Of a stretch of 64,000 nucleotides of DNA, positions 24,601-39,600 are shown in pieces. The notes beneath the pieces are model-generated. The model did not search any database, was not told the DNA's origin, and saw nothing but the letters and a program-made list of their open reading frames with translations. The translations under genes and the position numbers were made by a program. This DNA is from Lutjanus erythropterus. Taxonomy: Eukaryota; Chordata; Actinopteri; Lutjaniformes; Lutjanidae. Where the stretch lies: assembly GCA_020091685.1 (NCBI GenBank), contig CM034591.1, forward strand, positions 14,414,043 to 14,478,042, in the 5' to 3' direction. Within the stretch, counting starts at the first letter, position 1. Each line of letters opens with the position of its first letter.

Positions 24601-27600
24601 CTTTGTCTTGGAGTGACGACCCAACAATTTTGCCTTCAATTTCCCATCCAGACATAATGAACTACTTCTGTTTTTCGCAGAGCCCATACACAGCTGAAGA
24701 CCTTAAATATTACAAAGGTTTAGAAGCTTTCAAACAGATGGTGTGTGGATGGATGAGAGAGGCACAGTATCAGCTTGTCAATGATGTGCACTGTGAAAGC
24801 CAAGCAAGGTGATTGACTGATCTTTACATTATTAACATTTAACTAAATATCTAAGACTTAAAGGATTTTGAGTTTAATAATCTACTAGTACAACTTTTTT
24901 TGATCAAAATGCAAAAAAGTAACCAATCTGTCATAAACATAAGAAAATAAAACATCACTCCTAAACCGATTTACTAAAGAAGTCAACTGATGAGAAATCA
25001 GTTGGTTATTCTTACAATTTGGTTGATCAAAATTGACCATTTTGAGCACCAATTGCTGCCTTCAAATGGAACTGGTGAACTTGTAATAACTACATGGGAA
25101 GCTGTGTTCACAACTCCTGAAAAGAGCATTCAGAAAAGAGGATTTCCATTTACAAGGTTTTTATTCTCATGAACACAGTAAATTCCACCCCATTTGAAGG
25201 CACCTAATAATAAGGAACAGGTGCGAGTTCAGATGTGTTGTTTACTGTTAGTACCTCCAAAATGGCTGACCTTTGGATTGATGGTGTGATGTGAACACTC
25301 TATAGCTAAAATCCTATCCTAAGATAAGATAGGAGTTTTTCCAAATGCAGTTAGGAAACATGTTTCTGTAAATCCAGAATTCCTAAATGTCATCCTAAAC
25401 CGAGATAAGATAGGATTTCAGACTTTAGAAGTTTCTATAATGAGGCTCCAGATCTATAACCTGCTCCAAAAACTCTGACAGAGAGCAGGTGGTCTATTTG
25501 TCACTTTTTTGGGGATTGCACTGCAGAAAATATCTTAAAGGACTCGACCAAATATACACTACATCAGTGAAACTTGCTTTGCCCACAGGGAACTTTTGCA
25601 AAATAACAGGAGGCCAGGGAACATTTAATAAACATTCATCATATTTATCAGATAAATGATCATTAAAGGGTCCATAACTTTTGTTTTCAAAATAACTGAC
25701 TTATTAACTAAATGCACCTGGTACATGGAGATAAATCAGATATTTTTCTGCATTTAATAACTGCAATGGCATTTTAGTTGTAAATGCTTAGGTTATTAAA
25801 CATAAGTGAAACGTCTTCCATCATGCAGTCACTCAAAATCAATTAACCATAAACACAAACTGATCTTACCAGGGACAGAGTGAATAGATTGGACAGCCAA
25901 CCAACACTATCAGGGGCCAGATTTGGCCCACTGGCCACAAGTTGAGTATCACTGCACTACATACTTGAAAAGCCACAGTGAACAAAAGCAAACTGTCTCT
26001 TTCTACAGAAACAGAAATATATACTGATTTCTTCTCCTTTCTTCTTGTAGTAACTGAATTTGATTTGTTCATCTTTTCCTCTGTTTCAAATGTGTGATTG
26101 TCACCTCATCAATGTCATGAAAAGGAGACACAGTCATTGTAGAAAAAGGCAGTGAGACCGTCATTGACTGCCAGAAGTCAGTCCTAATCATTTTTCTGCA
26201 GGCAGAAACGGCGTTTAACCAGCAGTGAGCAAAGGTCAAAAGACTGTGTGGCCACGCAGGGCTCATCCTCATTAGAAATAACAGCACCATTAGGCTCCGC
26301 TGAGCTGACAGTCAGCTAGTTTGGATTATGGATGACTGATGCAGTAGACATAAGGTAATGGCTTTTGAGCCAAAATTCCCTGCTGCTCTGAATACAGACA
26401 AAGTCGGTGGATGAATTTACATTTCCCCGGCCTGACCATTTTCGTGTTGGAGTTCAATTGTGCCAAAATAGGACAAATATCAAGTAAATTACTGAAATAA
26501 TAATCAGCACAGAAATTCTGAAAAGAAGGAAATTGAGACAGAAAAAAGCACCAATGGGCAGTGTGAAAGGTCTGGGTTTAGCTCGGTAGGCGAAAATAAA
26601 ACATTGATCCACACAAAACCCAAGATCCCACAACAAAACCCATCATTTCCTACGAACGTATAATCACCTCCTGAGGGAGAGGAGTGGTACTGCGTAAGAA
26701 CAAGAGGCAAAGAGCTGGTGTGCGGTGAAACAGAGGAGAAAGTAGATCTGTAACTTTCGGAGATGAAGGGGTGGAGTGTTGGCCCGAAAACTGTGATTTC
26801 TTTGATGTAAGAGAGGATGAAGGGGACTGAATGAACCATAAACTTTCAAGTTAAAACACCACCTGTGTTACAAAAAAAGCATTGTTTTACAAACTCTCAC
26901 AGACAGCCCTGCTCTCAACACTGGCCCCGTTGTTTTGAGACAAATGTGAATGCGGACGTCTCACCTGCTCTTTGTCCTGCAGCTCAGCCTCCAGCTCCTG
27001 CACTCGCACACTCAGCTGGGCGTTTTTCTGCTTCTCCTGATCGGCTTCATTGCACTGAGCTTCTAGTTCTGCAATCTACACAAAGAGCAAAAAAGGAGGA
27101 GAAGTGGTTTGTAAAAAAAAAGAAGTTTTTATTGTGCTCAAGAATTGAATGTAAAGGCTCATGCACACCTTCAGTTTCTTGTAGACAGGTGCGTAGGAGG
27201 AAAAAATCAATAGACAAGTGAAGAGAATGATGAATTTTCTGCTATAGCTCAGGTATTGCCCTGTATGGATGATTTTTATACATGGTCTCTATCATCCCTG
27301 TGATCATGTATTTCTATTCTAAGCTGCCATGACATTTTCTACATTCATATATGAAAAGATTTTTTCAATTCCTCTTTAATTTTTCCTGTCTGACTGAATG
27401 TGGGTCATTTTGTACCATTATGGCCTACAGTCAAAAGAGGGTCTGCGCATGTCACTGTAGGTGGAATCCCTGCAGTCACACCCACTGAGTGCTCTCCAAT
27501 AATGTCATAAAATAAAAATATCTGTCCACATACAACCAGAATATTCTTTGGTGTCACTTTAACTTCAAACAAATCCTGCCTTGAAATTATGTTCCAACCA

Positions 27601-30600
27601 AGCGACAACTTCTGTACCCCTTCTTTTCTTCTTTGCTTTGTGTATTTCCTTGGTGTTGAAGTCAGGTCCATATAAATGTCAGAAAGCCTGATTTCTGTCC
27701 AAAATGTAAATGTACATGAATCATTGTGTCTTTAGTTAGTTGGAAGGATCAATGATGAGTCCAGCTGCCTTTAATTTATGCAGATCATTGACTGTTTTAC
27801 TCTCAGTTTCGCATTTTCCCCTACTAAGGCAAAATGTTTTGACACTCAGTCTGACTGAGGGGGTGTGTCTTGGTGGGGAGTGACATCAGTTCACACCCTC
27901 TATTTATAGGTTACTTCATGGGGTAGCCAAAAAAATTATGATCAATATGTTGTTGTATAAACTGGTTTTAATCTTATTTATATCGATGTTTGCATATAAA
28001 TTGATGTATTTGCTAGGGGTGTCTCAATTCTCCAAATCAAAAGTCAAAATCAATTTGAATTTAGATTTTAAGGTCACGATTTGATTTAAATATATGTTTT
28101 TTTGGAACTGATGGCTGTGCCATTGTTAGACTTTTGAGTCTTGATGTGTTAAGATCAATAGATCATCGGTTTTATGCCCTGACATCTGTCTTTTACGTTT
28201 TCAAATTCTTTTCTGATTTAGTATTTCTGATTCCGATTTCTGATAGAAAAGCGCAGGCTATGGGTAAGCTACACTGTGTTGTCTTTGAAGTGTTGTCCTT
28301 GTCCTTTGGACAGACGCCAGTCACGGGGTTGGAGAGGTAAAAAAAATACTGGGAGAATTGCCGATCTTGCTTTTGTTTTCAATTCATTTTTGATTGAGTT
28401 CATTTTCACTGATTTTCAATTTAGGATTGAAATCGTGACACCCCCTTGTAGTTGCCGTCCATCCCATAGTGAATGTCTATGGCTGAGGGTGGGATGTGGC
28501 TTCTATTTGATGAAATACATACAGTCTGTGGGACTGATTGCCTGACATCTCCCAGTCTACGAGCTGAGGATGTGTTGACTTTATGAGCCTGGTATGTTCT
28601 TTATTCCTTTGCTTTTAGGCCCAAAACATTGTATCTATTTTTTTTTGCTTCAGGTAAAAGAACAGTGTGCAGAAGTTTGCTTGTCTCTTGTTGTTTCCTT
28701 TGTTTACCTTACCCATCATACCCATCTGTTACTTCATATTTGTGGAACATGTTATTTATCATAAGTGGTGTCATCTTGAAATTTGACACTAGCAATTAGA
28801 AATAAACTTGCAGCATGTTACAAAATGTATCATTCCAACAACAGCCCAGCTGCAGTAACAGCCCACATTGATTATGAAACGAAAATGATTCTATTTATAG
28901 TGGACTCTGGTGCAGGGAACACAGAAGCTAATCAAATGTACAGTACTTTGCTTGCTCAGAGTGGAGAAACTGGAAAAACCCTCTGCACAGATTTTAAGTA
29001 ACAGATTATCTAAAGTATCAGTCTGTTCATTTTGTGACAGTTCGTGGTGCTGTTTTGTTCCTTTTATACAAGAAGCAACAATGTTTCAAACCAGTCACTC
29101 TTTCAGTGAGCAGGATTGATGGGTTTTTGTATATTGTTTTGTTTCCCTGTAGGATTGCATGACTGCATTACCTTTTGCCTGAGCGTGTCACTCTCCTCCT
29201 TGCAGGCACTAAGTTGCTTCTTCCAGCTCTCTACATTAGCTGAAGACTCCTGCAGTGCGTCCACAAGCCTGGCATTATTTTCTCTTAAAGTCTGCAGCTC
29301 TGTTTCCCACTTCTTGGCGTTGGTGTTGCTGCCAGACAGGAGAGACAGAAAGAGAAATCCAGAAGGAGAGTTATTAATGGGTAGGAAAATTTAGACAGGT
29401 TAGTGTTGAGATGCCTGGGGCTCGTGCCCACTGACATGACACATAAAGCTTCAAAATCCTCCCAGTCATAACTATTTAATTAGCTATGATGTACATCACA
29501 CTGTCAAGAGATATTTAGACCATAAAGAAAAGAAATAAGAGGGAAAATTCTCAAAGGTCTAATGAGCTGCAGCCCTGATTCACACCACCACGCAGTTTGT
29601 TATCTTTTCATACCACAGACTGAGTGTGTTACTGTCTTATCAATAAGGTTGGAGAGGTTGTGATGTATATTTAGTATGCATCGCTGTTCCCTTCCTTATG
29701 CATGGCTGGGTTGAAGTGTGCTGCTCTCCATCAAATGTGGACAGACTTGCACCGCAGCATTCTGCAGTCCTCGGCTGTTTCACTGCTGTGACACACTTCC
29801 ACAAAACAAAATCCCACAGCCATGTGAAGGCGCGAAAAAGGGCCACGAAAAACAGGGAACAATGGTAGAGCAAATTGTATTTTACAACCACAGTCTGGAG
29901 AAATTAAAGGGTACATGTAACCTTGATGCACTGCTATGAGACCAATGTTTCAAACAAACAATGATAAACCTTTATTTTATAGATCTGAAATTTCCTAATA
30001 ATCCTCTCAGATGTTTCCAGAGAACTTTCCAATTCGGTGCTAATTAATAAGGCAGAGACAGTTGCTTGAGTTTAGTCAATTGTCAAAGGAATTTCTTAAA
30101 AATTGTATTTGTCAGTGTAAACCCAAGTTAATATTCTTTAGGTAAAAAGTTTAATAACTTGCAAATAAGGGAAAAACACTTAACAATGATGTTTATGCAA
30201 CATAGAATTTACTCCCAAGCTAATATTTTGGCAACATGTGCTTTCTCCTGAGCTTCAAGGGAAAAGCTTTATGTCTGCATTATTGAGATCATGAAGTGAA
30301 GAGACTGGCAAATTAAAATAATTAATATAGTTATTTGGCACCATTTTTAAATCATGCAATTTTACAACAATATACAGACAAATAAATCAGTGTTACTGGT
30401 CATCCTTTACATCTGTCTGTGGATTTTTATGGATATTTAACCAGTGAACAGCATTAAAAAGAGCAACCAACTTTGACGACATAGTGTTCAATTATCTTAA
30501 AAACAAAGTGTTTTCTTTCCTTTCCTGAAACTGTTGTGGACATACAATCTTTCTGCCCAACAGCGACAACATTATGTAAGAAAGGCAGCATAATAATAGA

Positions 30601-33600
30601 GGAGAAAATATACAGTATGTGTACATTATTTATATTGCTTCTTATATGATACATGATGATCAACAAACATCAGCATTTTTACTTGAGTATAAGTGCAAAA
30701 ATGTTTAAGTAGATGTATTCTCTTTCAAGATATATCATTTTGTTATTTTATATTATTTTATATTATTCTATTACTTTTAACACTAGAAAGGAATTAAAGT
30801 AGTAATTACATTAGGTATTAGGAAAACATAAAATAACGATACAGATATATCATATCAGAAATAAACCAAGTATTCATTCAATAGTCATTTATTAGAAATC
30901 TCAGTCTTCATATTACATTGTCCTATCTTGTTCTTTAGAATGTATGATTATATAACAGATCCTTTCTAGTGAAATGACTGGATCTGTAAAGTGTTACTCA
31001 CATCACTTATGCAGATGTTCATTATTCTTAAGTGTTGCCAGGGAAGGTCTGCTAATTGGCCTTTCTTTACCTCAGAGCCTTTTATCTCCATCTGGATGAA
31101 ATATATCAGGGATGTTTTTGGTGCTACCCTGTGCTAATTCTGGCTAAATGTACTCACTCTAGTTTGAGTCGACTCTGATGCCCTGGGGTCACTTTAATCC
31201 CATCTGGAGCCGCATCTGGTGTTTCGTGCAATTATTGATTTATACACTCGGCATCTGGATTATAAATGCCAGATAACCAAAATGGTGGAGTGGAGGAGCG
31301 TCACTTTTTAGATTGGATCAGATGATTTCTGAGGCCTTTGGGGACATGATATCATCCCAGCAGCAATAAAATGAAGAGGAAGGACATTTGAGCACAGTTT
31401 GGTGCAGAGACAATTAGAAGGAGTTTGGAGTTAAAATGATATGATGTCCCTTGAAGTGAATTTTGCTGCTATCATGAGACCATTTGGATGACTCAGTAAA
31501 AATGAATGATAGGCATGGGGACGTCAAATTGTCCACATGCTTTAGTAAAACCCATATGTTGGGCAGATACCTTTAGATCACCATCTTTTTAATGACTGTG
31601 ATAGCCCCAGGATGAAAGGTGGGAAATACAGAGGCTTTATATGTATATTTGATTTTGACAGTGTGTTGTGATTGAATATTGATTTAATTTATAATTGAAT
31701 TAATTTAGTTTGTAATTTATGATGACAAAAACGACGACAAAATCTCTTGACACGTTACGTTAATGTCAACATTTGGGAGAAACAGAAGGACAGACATATG
31801 GATAAATTTCACATTCGATGTCAAGGAAAACAAGACCCTTTGTAAACCATGTGGAGTGACAATCACTGGTAAAAATCATTTGCAGACATTCAGCAGAATC
31901 ATCCCGAAAATTCATGCAAAGATAAACACACTTAAACATTTTCGGTTTTCAAACCAATGTTATTTTGTCAGCTACACCTAACCTGGTTAATTTTCTGGTT
32001 CCTTTACTTCTCTATAACAGTGAGCTGAATATCTTTGAGTTATGGACAAAACGGGTCATTTGAAGACATCACCTTGGGCTTTGTGAAAAAGTGATCAACA
32101 TTTTTCACCACTTTATGGACCAAACAACTAATCAATGAATTGGAAAAATCAGAGAGATTAATCAGTAAAGAAAATAATTGTTAGTTGCAGCCCTAGTTTA
32201 AACCCCTGATGGCTAGATAGCAGTGTGATTATTTATCTTCACTGTTCTGATTTTTTACAGAAGTAATATTTCCACAATTTAGATTTTAGGCATATGGGGT
32301 ATGTTCACTAACAGTTTTACTAAAATTAGTTTAAGAGATAATAAATCGCCTTACTTAGAGTATCATAGTATAGTGTATCGCAATATATTGGATCATAACC
32401 CCATGTTCCATACTGCATCACCAGACACCACACACAGCCCTACAAGAGAAAGGAACAGATATGCACTTTACTTAATACTAATACCAGGAGTATAAAATGA
32501 GTTTGGAAATCCTAGAGAATCATTTAAATAAATAATGCATTACACTTTAACTAACCCTGTTAAATTTAGTTAGATTTAGTTGACTAACACCTTTAGTTTA
32601 AGTTTAATTGTTGCTTAAGAGTTTACTGCTTAACTGTTGAATAAAACAGATGTATTATAAAGAATGTATCACATGTAGTTATGTAATTGATTAAATATAG
32701 GAAGATGATTTTGTCATGAAGGGGGAGACACATCAGCAACAAATTAGAGGCATGTCACATTAAATAGGTTCTTGTGATGTTTCTGTTAAATGAAATCTTA
32801 CCTCTGTTCCACCACGCTCTTGAGACGTTCGTTCTCGCTCTTCAGCACAGCTGCCTCTGGACTGACATGAGAGATTTTCTCATCATCTGTCCCATTAATG
32901 CTGGATGCCTGGTTGGTTGATGGCGTCTCACGTCCGGACTCCTGGCGGGGGACAGAGGGAGAGACTTGTTATGTTTCCGGGCAGGTTTTGATTCTGTCAA
33001 AGCGTACCTGCGGCTTTCTAAAGGTCTGATGGGTTAAATCTATAACTGCGCCTCACAAATCCAGCTCTGACTTTGAAGAAAAGGGCCGTGGGCTTCTTTC
33101 GGGTGAAACACTGTAAACACCCTGAACACGTCAGTTATGACAGCGGAAGGGTGAGGAAAAACTGTTGCCAGTATTCATCATGTCATATGGCCCAGCAGCT
33201 TTGTGTGTCTCAGGGCTGAGCCTGATTCGTGCCATCTGGAGTGATGGAGGCAGAGAGCAGGCCTGGCAGCCAGTGACCAAGCAGTGACTGCTGGATCTAC
33301 CTCAAATCAACACTGTTTACTTCAGAATTATCAGTCTGAGGTCATTGGTGTAGGAACTAAGAAACTTTTATTATTTTATTACTTACTGGCTTCCTTGTCA
33401 TTTTAATTGCTGTGATGTGGTGATAGCAACCTTTGGCTTTGACCTCACTGATGATGATTCACGTTGTTGTGCTGACATGTAATATTAAACATGAGCTTCA
33501 TAGACCTGTGTTCATATAAATATTTGAACTTCACTATTTGAATACTTGATTATGCCAGAAGCCATGTCTTAATAAAGAATCTGTACCGTTTTTTTATTGT

Positions 33601-36600
33601 GTGAAGGAAAGTGAGCTAAACTGAAATGCTCCAGTTCATCATTTCCTCTGCAGTGCTGCTACTTTTCTCTCTGTAGAGGCCAACAATGACTGTAGAGGAG
33701 ACTGTTAGACAACAGAGGTGTTGTACTGAATCAGAATTTCAGACAGCACAGAGATATAATTTACCTGGGAGTGATTACTCAACGTCTCCACCTTCTCTTG
33801 AGATTTGTCCCTTGCTAGCTTGGCTGCTTCTTTTACTTCCTGGAACTTCTCAGCAAACTGAAAATATGAGAGAGACGTTAAAGGAGTTGTGATGATTAGT
33901 GGCAAGACAAGTTGAAATGTCAAATGCACTGTGGTTCATCTTAAAAATGTTTTGGAACATCATGGAGCCAATTATCTTGTGACAGAATCAGATATACCCT
34001 TAAATCCTTTTCTGATCGTTTCATATCCCCATTAGATGTTCAATTATACACTTTAGTTTTAAGACAGATACAATTGATTCCAAAAAAAGTTGAGACACTG
34101 TATAAAACAAACAAAAACAGAATGCAATGATTTACAAATCCCTTTCGACCTAAAGTCAGTTGAATTCAGTACAAAGACTATTATATGTTTAGTGATAATA
34201 AATTGATAAACCTAGTTGTTTTTGGTAAATATACATAATTCTGAATTTGATGCCTACAACACGTTCCAAAAAAGTTGGGGCAGGGCATGTTTACCACTTT
34301 GTTACATCACCTTTTCTTTAAACATAAGTCAGTAAGTATTTGAGAACTGAGGAAAGTTCAAAGTTTTCAAAGCAGAATTCCTTCCCATTCTTGCCTGACA
34401 TACAACTTCAGGTGCTCAACAGTCTGGGGTTTTTCTTGTCGTATTTTGCGTGTGTGGTCATAATGCAGCACAGATTTTCAATGGGAGACAGGTCTGGGCA
34501 GCAGGTAGGTCAGTCTAGTACCTGAACTCTTTTACTACAAAGTCACGCTGTTGTAACATGTACAGAATGTGACTTGGCATTGTATTGCAGAGATTTCTCC
34601 GACTTTTCGAATCTTTTAATGATATTATGGATTGTAGATGTTGAACTGTTGGACTATTTGCCCATGCAGTTTTTCAAAAAAGTGGTTAACCTCTCTTTGC
34701 CTTTGAATGGCTAAACCTTTTGAGGATTCCCCTTAAATACCCAATATTTATACAATCACCTTTTAACAATTATCCGGTTTACCTGGTAAATGTTCCAAAG
34801 AGATGTTTATTGCACATTCGACAAATTTCCCGATCTTTTGTTGCCCCTGTCCAAACTATTTTTAGAACGTGTTGAAGGCAAGTGTTTGCAAATCATTGCA
34901 TTTAGTTTTTATTTATGTTCTACACCGCAACCCAACTTTTTTTGAAATCAGGATCACTCTTCTCTTAGCTATACAGATGCTTTTGTGACTTCATGTGATG
35001 CTGCACAGATCTCCTCTCACCTTGGCCAGCTGCTGCTCTGAAGCAAAGCCCAGTCCAAACACAGTGTTGGCCCTGCTGTCTGCCCACTGACCAAACTTCT
35101 GTGATGTCTTGGTGAACGTCATGTTGGGTGTGATGGTGCTGTTGATGATCACCTGTTAGGACAAAACAACTTGTCATTAATTACGCAGGCGTATTAGAGA
35201 TCATGCTGGTGAATCAATACAGATGTGTGGATTTCAAGCATAGTTCTCAGGTCCATCTCACTGCCACACTCCCTTAGAAAGACACTTGCTGCTGAAAACT
35301 GTGTGTCTCGTTTAGCCAAGACATATTAGAGAAGGAGCTCCAGCAGCTGCATTAACATGATCAACAGTCCTACTGATGTAGCAAAGGACAATCCCCTATT
35401 GTAGCTCCATTCATACCAGAGTAAATCTCTAATGCCCTGTCCATGTCTGTCACCATGCCCACACTGACAAGTTTCATTACAATTGGCATATTTTTTTTCG
35501 TAGGATGATCCACTTCATAAAAACAGCCACATTCATATGCATGTTTGAAAGCCTCTCTTCAATAAAAGGCAATTTTGTATACAAAGCAATCTTTGACAAG
35601 TACTCAGAGAGTAATTATCTTCTGTACCCTCGCTATTGAGGGAATCACATTTTATACATTAAAAAGTATGAAAGGTTTCTTCCATTTTCTTCTCCCTAAA
35701 AAGATTTTTTTTTTTTTCAAAATCTGACACAATCCATTAGCAGCAGTACTGTCATCATGTTTGGAGTTATTTTAAAGGTAGAATAAGTAGGATTTGTCAG
35801 TTTTTCGTTTGGAAACGAACCTAAAAGATGTTGATTGCTAAGTCTCATTCCCAGGATGTCAAATACTGATGTCTGTCACCATGCCCACACTGACAAGTTT
35901 CATTACAATTGGCATATTTATCATTTTTCCGTTGGATGATCCACTTCATAAAAACAATCACATTCATATGCATGTTTGAGAGCCTCTCTACAATAAAAGG
36001 CAATTTTGTATACAAAGCAATTTTTGACAAGTACTCAGAGAGTAATTGTCATCTGTATCCTCTCTATTGAGGGAAACACATTTTATACATTAAAAAATAC
36101 TCATGTTTTGAGTTGGTAAAGCATCCCAAGAACAGTAAAATAATGAGAAAATAAGAAGTTACAGGTGGAGGGTGGCATCCCTGTAGATGCAGGTGCCACC
36201 TTACACTTATGATGAGTTGGGAAAATCCTTCATAGTTTGCCTTAAAGCTCAAGGTAGAAAAAAGCAAACCAGCCAAGTGCTATTTACACATTTATTTAAA
36301 TTTCACTTTGAATGTTTGAGTGTAGCTGCTTAATCAAAAATGCTTCAAAAGTTTTGTGTGTGGAAAAAGCTGAAATAGAAAAAAACAGTAGTACTGCATC
36401 ACTGAGTCATATTGTGGGATGTGTGTTTCTTCCTTAATGGAAGCAGAATATTAGTTTCACAGATTGAGCATGATGATTTTAGTGGGCTAGGGCATCCATA
36501 CAAATGTATTATTAACAGCTTAGTTGTTCAATAGAGGGGGAAAATGCAGGATATTGAATTGGTATAGGTATTGCAAGATACTCAATGTTGCAGCATTAAA

Positions 36601-39600
36601 AGTGGTATTGAATCTTCCCTAGTCTCTCTGTTCAGTACATCTTGGAGTAAGTATCCAAAGTTTTGTCTGAATTGTCAGATAAAGCCATATCATATCATAT
36701 CATATATTTAATGATGACTCCAAGTCAAAAGAAAGATATTAATTAGGGTTTTATAACCACCAAAAACTTTTCGTCCAAAGACGACTGTCACTTCATAGTC
36801 TTGGCACCAGAGAATGGCTGAGATATTTTCATAATATTGTATTCCTTGAGGTATCTACTGCCCAAAATTAATAATGCCAAATCCTCCAGAGGTGTGGTCA
36901 CATGCAGCCGCACAAATAGAGTTTAAGCTCCATATGTCATGAACATAGAAACACCACACATTACACCTCATTTGATTCATTATGGTCAAGCAATCCATGG
37001 AGGTCCCAGGAGGTGGGAGGCTGGGGGGTTGTTAAGTGGGATCAAACCATTTGTATTCTTTATTCATTTATATTCTGTATTAGTGCTGCTCCCTGAAAGT
37101 CAAAGAGTCAAATCAGGAGTCGGAGACACCCAGGTCGACTGAGATTCTTCAAGATTCAATGAGGAATTATAATTAAGAGAAATCAAATATATATTTTATA
37201 TTACATGGAGCATTTACTAGAAAAATCCTATGGGCAGATGGTAAATCACATGGTGGGTAAACAAGTTTTCAGCTCCTGTTTTTTAGCTACGTCACTGTAC
37301 ACAGCAAAAACAACAGCATGTCAGACTGTAAACTTTACATACAAAGTTTCATAATCATCACAAACCACAAAACTATCTGTGATGGAAGCGGAGAAGAGTG
37401 AGAGAAACAGGGGGCAGGCGATGCGCTGTCAGCCACCCCAGCACACTGTGGTTTGTGCTGGACACGTCATGTGCTGAAGTGGCTGACAGCCCATCACCTG
37501 CTCTGCACACTATGTGGCAAGCTAAGATTTTATATCTGAACTATGAGCGGGAGGGCAGATACTTTTACTCTCTCTGATGTTTTCACATCATAGATGACAA
37601 AAAAGGCATTAAAGCTCAAGTTTTAGTGGTAAAATCTACTCATGTAGTCTGACACAGGTTTAGTGTGGCAATGACCTGAAAAAAAGGACAAAGTGTCAAA
37701 TCTTTATATTGAACAGCCAAATCCGATTCGACTGTCGGGTACAGACCTGTAATTATGTGTACTGGTCATTTTGTTCCACAGTTACAAAAAAAAAAAAAAA
37801 GACTTGTGCTTGAGATGTTCACAAAAATGGCTGAATAAATAAAACATTGACACCAAACATACTATGCAGAGCGGCGACCAGTGACCCACTAACCTCTAAG
37901 TGGTCGAATTACAATCTCCATATTTGCTATAGTTCACCTGTTGTGGCTGTGCAGTAAATCAGCTGCCAGAAAACATCTGCTGCAGTCTAAAATTGTAACT
38001 GGTGCACGAGGCAGTGACAGTAGAAACCAACAGATGCTTCAAACTCTATTTCAGTCTGACCAGACTGCACTGATTTCTGTGTGTTTGTTTACTGCACTGG
38101 TGTAGATATGGACTAATGCTATATGAACAGTGAGATGAGCATGTAAACACAAGCAGCTTTTGATTTACTACTGTGCATGTACACAGAGCCAATCTCACTA
38201 CCAAGATATAAGGGAACTTAAAAACAGCACATGCAAATTACCCCAACAATTAAGAAACAATAGAAGACAGTTTAATCACAGAGCAGCCCTTGTTTCATAG
38301 CAACATGGCTCTGAACACAGGACTCGAGAATTCAAATTGCTGACAGACTCGTGTCCTTTTCTACGCCCCCACCATCTCCCTCTCCATCTTTTCAGTGGCT
38401 GAGGTGTTAAAACACTTTACTCTGCATCATTACTGGACAGAGACCCAAAAAGCAGAGACTGAGCTCAGAATGAGCACATTAGCACAAAATCAATACCCTC
38501 TTAGACGTTTGTGTCCCATTCAGAACAATGCTAATGGCTCCTAAAGACAGATATCACTGCACATAGACAAAAAAAGACCTTTATCAGAGTCACGAAAAGA
38601 TTACAGTTGCAGCCTCTGATTCAGGCTGCATTCCTGCATCAAGAGGTTATAAGCAGAGTGGCAATTTACCAAGGTGCCGCTGATCTGATTTTAAAATGAT
38701 CACTTGCTTTCAGAAGCTTCATCAAAACAAATGTTACCTAATTTCCTCAGTAGAGGAACTGGGGCAAAGCCTGAACAACATTCGCATGTCTCATCTCAAG
38801 CAGCTGAGTGAATATTTAACAGAGCTCACCGCGTTGGCTCAAAGGGAAGTGTTAAGATAAGATGAAATTTTAATGATCATTGTGGGGAAACTGGGCCGCT
38901 GCTGCAGGATGAAGCAAAAACAAAAAGGACAGAATTAGGTAAACAGATGGTACAGTAAACATATGTAACCAACTATTTAAATACGAGAACATGCCAAAAG
39001 AAATATATAAATCAAAATACATTGTTTCCTGATGCAGACTACCCTCAAATTTATCACTTATCATATGTTGCTAATTAAAATAAAATTTATTCTCAATTTC
39101 TTCTCCTTTGTTTGCTCGAAACACTATCAGAGACTTCCCCACATATCATATTTAGAAAATCCACTGTTTTATCTCTTCAAACTGACAACTGACTTGTCAA
39201 ATTCAGGTTAACCTTGAAATGAGTTAGTTAACCCTTACCTTGTTGGGCTGATATACACAAGCTGCTCGATTCTATGACAGAAAAACAATGTACCCGACTG
39301 ATTTAGGAATATAAATTTGGACTGTAAAGTGAAAGGTGAAACTAGTAAAATAAGAGTAGAGTGGACTGTCTTACTAATAACCAACAGGTGGAAAGGTACA
39401 AAGCAAAACTTCAGAAAGAAACTGAACCAGCCACCTTTGGCTACAGTGAGAAATAGAATAATGAAACCACACACTAGAGACTTAAAGTCTGCATTACTGT
39501 CCTGCTCTGAACACCTGAAACTCACTCAACGCTCTGTCATGAATTAAAGTATCATCCATTATTTTTGTGAACGATTATGTTTAAGATGTGCGTTTACATG

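Larger units (their letters stand above)
21212..26964 (-). other. homer2 intron 7
   Basis: This 5.8 kb intron carries a short family B element (21474-21716), a family D fragment (22032-22200), family C copies (23340-23780), and an inverted CCTATC/GATAGG pair (25313-25333) with repeated AAGATAAGAT-like motifs from an unidentified repeat. No coding signal was found. Confidence 0.7.
29329..32801 (-). other. homer2 intron 5
   Basis: This is a 3.5 kb intron. A largely repeat-free patch at about 31050-31330 holds four CATCTG E-boxes. A hAT-like element with a BED-finger fragment lies at 31690-32197. Confidence 0.7.

Noticed and set aside
26504-26839. 111-codon minus-strand frame in homer2 intron 7
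   Set aside because: It has no motif, lies within an intron, and could arise by chance in a sequence of this length.
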